Positions 62,069-64,000 of a DNA stretch of 64,000 nucleotides are shown piece after piece; the stretch's first letter is position 1; the number at the start of each line of letters is the position of its first letter. A program made the position numbers and the translations under genes. The stretch covers positions 124,001 to 188,000 of the forward strand of contig CAKZRQ010000015.1 of the NCBI GenBank assembly GCA_937146645.1, given 5' to 3'. Source of the stretch: an uncultured Cyclobacteriaceae bacterium (lineage in GTDB: Bacteria; Bacteroidota; Bacteroidia; Cytophagales; Cyclobacteriaceae). The notes under the pieces were generated by a model. It saw only the letters and a list, made by a program, of their open reading frames with translations, was not told the DNA's origin and did no database searches.

Positions 62069-64000
62069 ATGTGGAAAAATTATTTACGAATCGGATTCAG
62101 AAATCTTTTTAGAAACGGTTCTACCACCTTCATTCATGTAGCAGGTCTGACTATTGGTGTGGTTTGTACCCTGCTTATTTTCTTTTACGTCGACTTTGAG
62201 CGAAGCTATGAGAAGATGCATGCCGAGGCTGATCGGATTTTCAGATTGTCTATCGATATGTACGATGGAAATGAATTTATCGCCAATGATTCACAGACCT
62301 ATCAATTGCTAGGTGAGGAGCTGAAAGATCAATATCCGGAAGTGGAGGAATTTGTGAGGCTTTTTCCGCTGGACGCGATAGAAATGGTGTCGAAAGCTAC
62401 CAACTATAAAAGCTATGAAAATCGAGTCTATTTTGCTGATTCGACCATGTTTGATGTATTCTCATTGAACATCCTGAATGATCAAAACCTGGAAACTTTT
62501 AGTGAACCTTTCAAGCTGGTGATTTCAGAAAGTACGGCGATAAAATATTTCGGGAGGTCAGATGTGGTAGGAGAGTCCTTGGAGCCTACGCAAGCCGAGT
62601 TGCCATTGGAAATCGTGGGGGTTTTCGAGGACCTTCCCATGAATACCCATATCAAATATGATTTACTGATTTCGCATGAGTCCTTGCCGCTTATTATGGA
62701 TTGGTATCCTGAGAATCTCTGGAATGCGAATAATGAGTACACCTATCTGATGATGCAAGACGGAACTAATGTATCGGACTTCAATGCTAAGCTCGCTGAA
62801 TACTCTGAACGCAATCCGAACATAAACTCGGAAGTTGTAATCTCTGAAGGGATAAATGACATTCATTTATATTCTAATAAAACCTATGAGCCAGAGGTAA
62901 ATGGAAGTGCTCAGACAGTGAACTTCATGTTCTTTATAGGATTGATAATCATTGCTTTGGCCTGGATTAATTACATTAATTTGGCTACCGCCAAAGCTAT
63001 GGACCGAGCGAAAGAAGTGGGTATAAGAAAGGCCATTGGTTCTTCTAAAAGGCAATTGATTTTCCAGTTTTTCGCTGAGGCATTCCTAATCAATTTCATC
63101 TCAACTCTTCTAGCGGTTTTAATCTTCTCTTTGGTTTTTCCAAGCTTCAGAGAGTTTGTCGGCCTGGAGATTTCTCTGGCCAATTTCGGTAGTATTAAGC
63201 TTGCTGCAATGCTTGCCGGCTTTGTTTTGGTAGGAACCATTGTTTCTGGTTTCTATCCAGCTTTGGTGCTATCCGGTTTTAATCCTGTCACGGTTCTTAA
63301 GGGCAAGTTTAGCAACACCACCAAGGGAATTCTACTCCGAAAATCTTTGGTCTATGTGCAGTTCATTGCTTCTGTGGTCTTGCTTTGTGTTTCATTCGCG
63401 GTCTTTAAGCAGATGAAATACCTCACTTCGCAAGATCTGGGAATTGGAATCGATAATACGCTCGTAGTGAAGGTGCCTCAGCTCGATGCCAGTGATTCCA
63501 TCGAAGTTGCGAAAAGCTCAGCTTTCCAATCTGAACTTCTTTCACAAACCTGGATTTCTGACATTACTATGTCAGGCTCTGTCCCTGGCGATAATACCAA
63601 AGACATGAGTTCCACAAGTGGAGTGACACAGCTTGGTCAGGATGAAGAAACCGATGGAATACTTTTATATCACTATGGGATTCAGGCTAATTTCCCAGAA
63701 GCGATGGGACTTGAATTCGTAGCCGGTGAGGCCTTCCGAACTGATTCACCAAAGGAAGAAGTAATCATATCAGAAAGGACCGCTGAAATTCTAGGTTTTA
63801 CTAATCCAGAAGATGCAATCAATGAACGAATCACTTTCTATTGGTCAAGAGATGGAGAGCCATCCGTCATCAAAGGGGTATTCAAAAATTACTACCAGAG
63901 AAGTCCTAAGGAGCAATTCATGCCATTGCTGCTTAGAAATCAGCCTTCTACAGATCATTTCCTGATCAAATTGAATACAAACGATGCTAAGATGGCAGTG
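62069..64000 (+). CDS. MacB/FtsX-type ABC permease 6, truncated by the window end
   Basis: The frame opens at the ATG giving MWKNYLRIGFRNLFRNGSTTF and stays open to the last base, so 644 residues are visible and the C-terminal helices are missing. The N-terminal motif N-Y-L-R-I-x-F-R-N-L is that of the other permeases. The first coupling segment is INYINLATAKAMDRAKEVGIRKAIGSSKRQLIFQFFAEA, and IIIALAWINYINLATAK departs from the IACINFMN core, as in permease 3. It is preceded by a full set of regulatory elements. Confidence 0.88.
   Translation, partial: MWKNYLRIGFRNLFRNGSTTFIHVAGLTIGVVCTLLIFFYVDFERSYEKMHAEADRIFRLSIDMYDGNEFIANDSQTYQLLGEELKDQYPEVEEFVRLFPLDAIEMVSKATNYKSYENRVYFADSTMFDVFSLNILNDQNLETFSEPFKLVISESTAIKYFGRSDVVGESLEPTQAELPLEIVGVFEDLPMNTHIKYDLLISHESLPLIMDWYPENLWNANNEYTYLMMQDGTNVSDFNAKLAEYSERNPNINSEVVISEGINDIHLYSNKTYEPEVNGSAQTVNFMFFIGLIIIALAWINYINLATAKAMDRAKEVGIRKAIGSSKRQLIFQFFAEAFLINFISTLLAVLIFSLVFPSFREFVGLEISLANFGSIKLAAMLAGFVLVGTIVSGFYPALVLSGFNPVTVLKGKFSNTTKGILLRKSLVYVQFIASVVLLCVSFAVFKQMKYLTSQDLGIGIDNTLVVKVPQLDASDSIEVAKSSAFQSELLSQTWISDITMSGSVPGDNTKDMSSTSGVTQLGQDEETDGILLYHYGIQANFPEAMGLEFVAGEAFRTDSPKEEVIISERTAEILGFTNPEDAINERITFYWSRDGEPSVIKGVFKNYYQRSPKEQFMPLLLRNQPSTDHFLIKLNTNDAKMAV

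Overview
The window is a chromosomal segment of a member of the Bacteroidota, most likely a Cytophagales/Cyclobacteriaceae-type marine or soil bacterium. The evidence is marker genes typical of the phylum (gldH, a GWxTD-domain protein, a DUF2723/GT117 membrane protein, a RicT with a basic tail), several promoters of the phylum-specific form TTTG-N17-TAnnTTTG, moderate to low GC, and dense gene packing with short spacers. The genus assignment is inference. No tRNA, rRNA, CRISPR array, insertion sequence or phage gene was recognised.

Region 1 (1-24.4 kb) is mostly housekeeping. It holds the 3' part of an AddB/RecB-like Fe-S nuclease, a secreted YciI-like protein, an mlaE-mlaF-mlaD lipid-transport operon, a kinase/class-III-aminotransferase fusion, pgi, a GNAT acetyltransferase, a leftward set recQ-purD-ricT-gldH, kdsD plus mannose-1-phosphate guanylyltransferase (envelope sugar precursors), rlmB, a GWxTD protein, a SAM methyltransferase and a GT117-like membrane protein.

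Region 2 (24.5-33.7 kb) is a sulfur-oxidation neighbourhood. It has a thioredoxin, a CstB-like persulfide dioxygenase-rhodanese, two YeeE/YedE half-transporters, a TsdA-like dihaem cytochrome translationally coupled to a porin, an MFS transporter, an acyl-ACP thioesterase, a D-lactate dehydrogenase and a Dabb lipoprotein. Region 3 (33.6-43.4 kb) is mixed: two unknown envelope proteins, an AlkB-type dioxygenase, an MsrA-MsrB lipoprotein, a PQQ-dehydrogenase-like/PKD/cytochrome c lipoprotein paired with a TonB-dependent receptor, a tandem-repeat cytosolic protein and a class V aminotransferase.

Region 4 (43.4-64 kb, continuing beyond the window) is the most remarkable. A two-component system, consisting of a sensor kinase with almost no extracytoplasmic loop and an NtrC-type sigma-54 activator, diverges from an HlyD-type adaptor gene and one LolD/MacB-type ATPase gene. 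These are followed by six paralogous ~800-residue FtsX/MacB-type permeases, interrupted only by a secreted GIN-domain beta-repeat protein. Four transcription units in this array carry a CGAACA-N4-TGTTCG-type palindrome (or the reciprocal form) at an exactly conserved distance from a TGGCAC/TGGCAT box: 88 bases in two units and 75 bases in two others. A fifth unit has a near-canonical sigma-54 promoter. The simplest reading is a self-contained, sigma-54-controlled envelope-stress or efflux regulon in which one ATPase and one adaptor may serve several interchangeable permeases.
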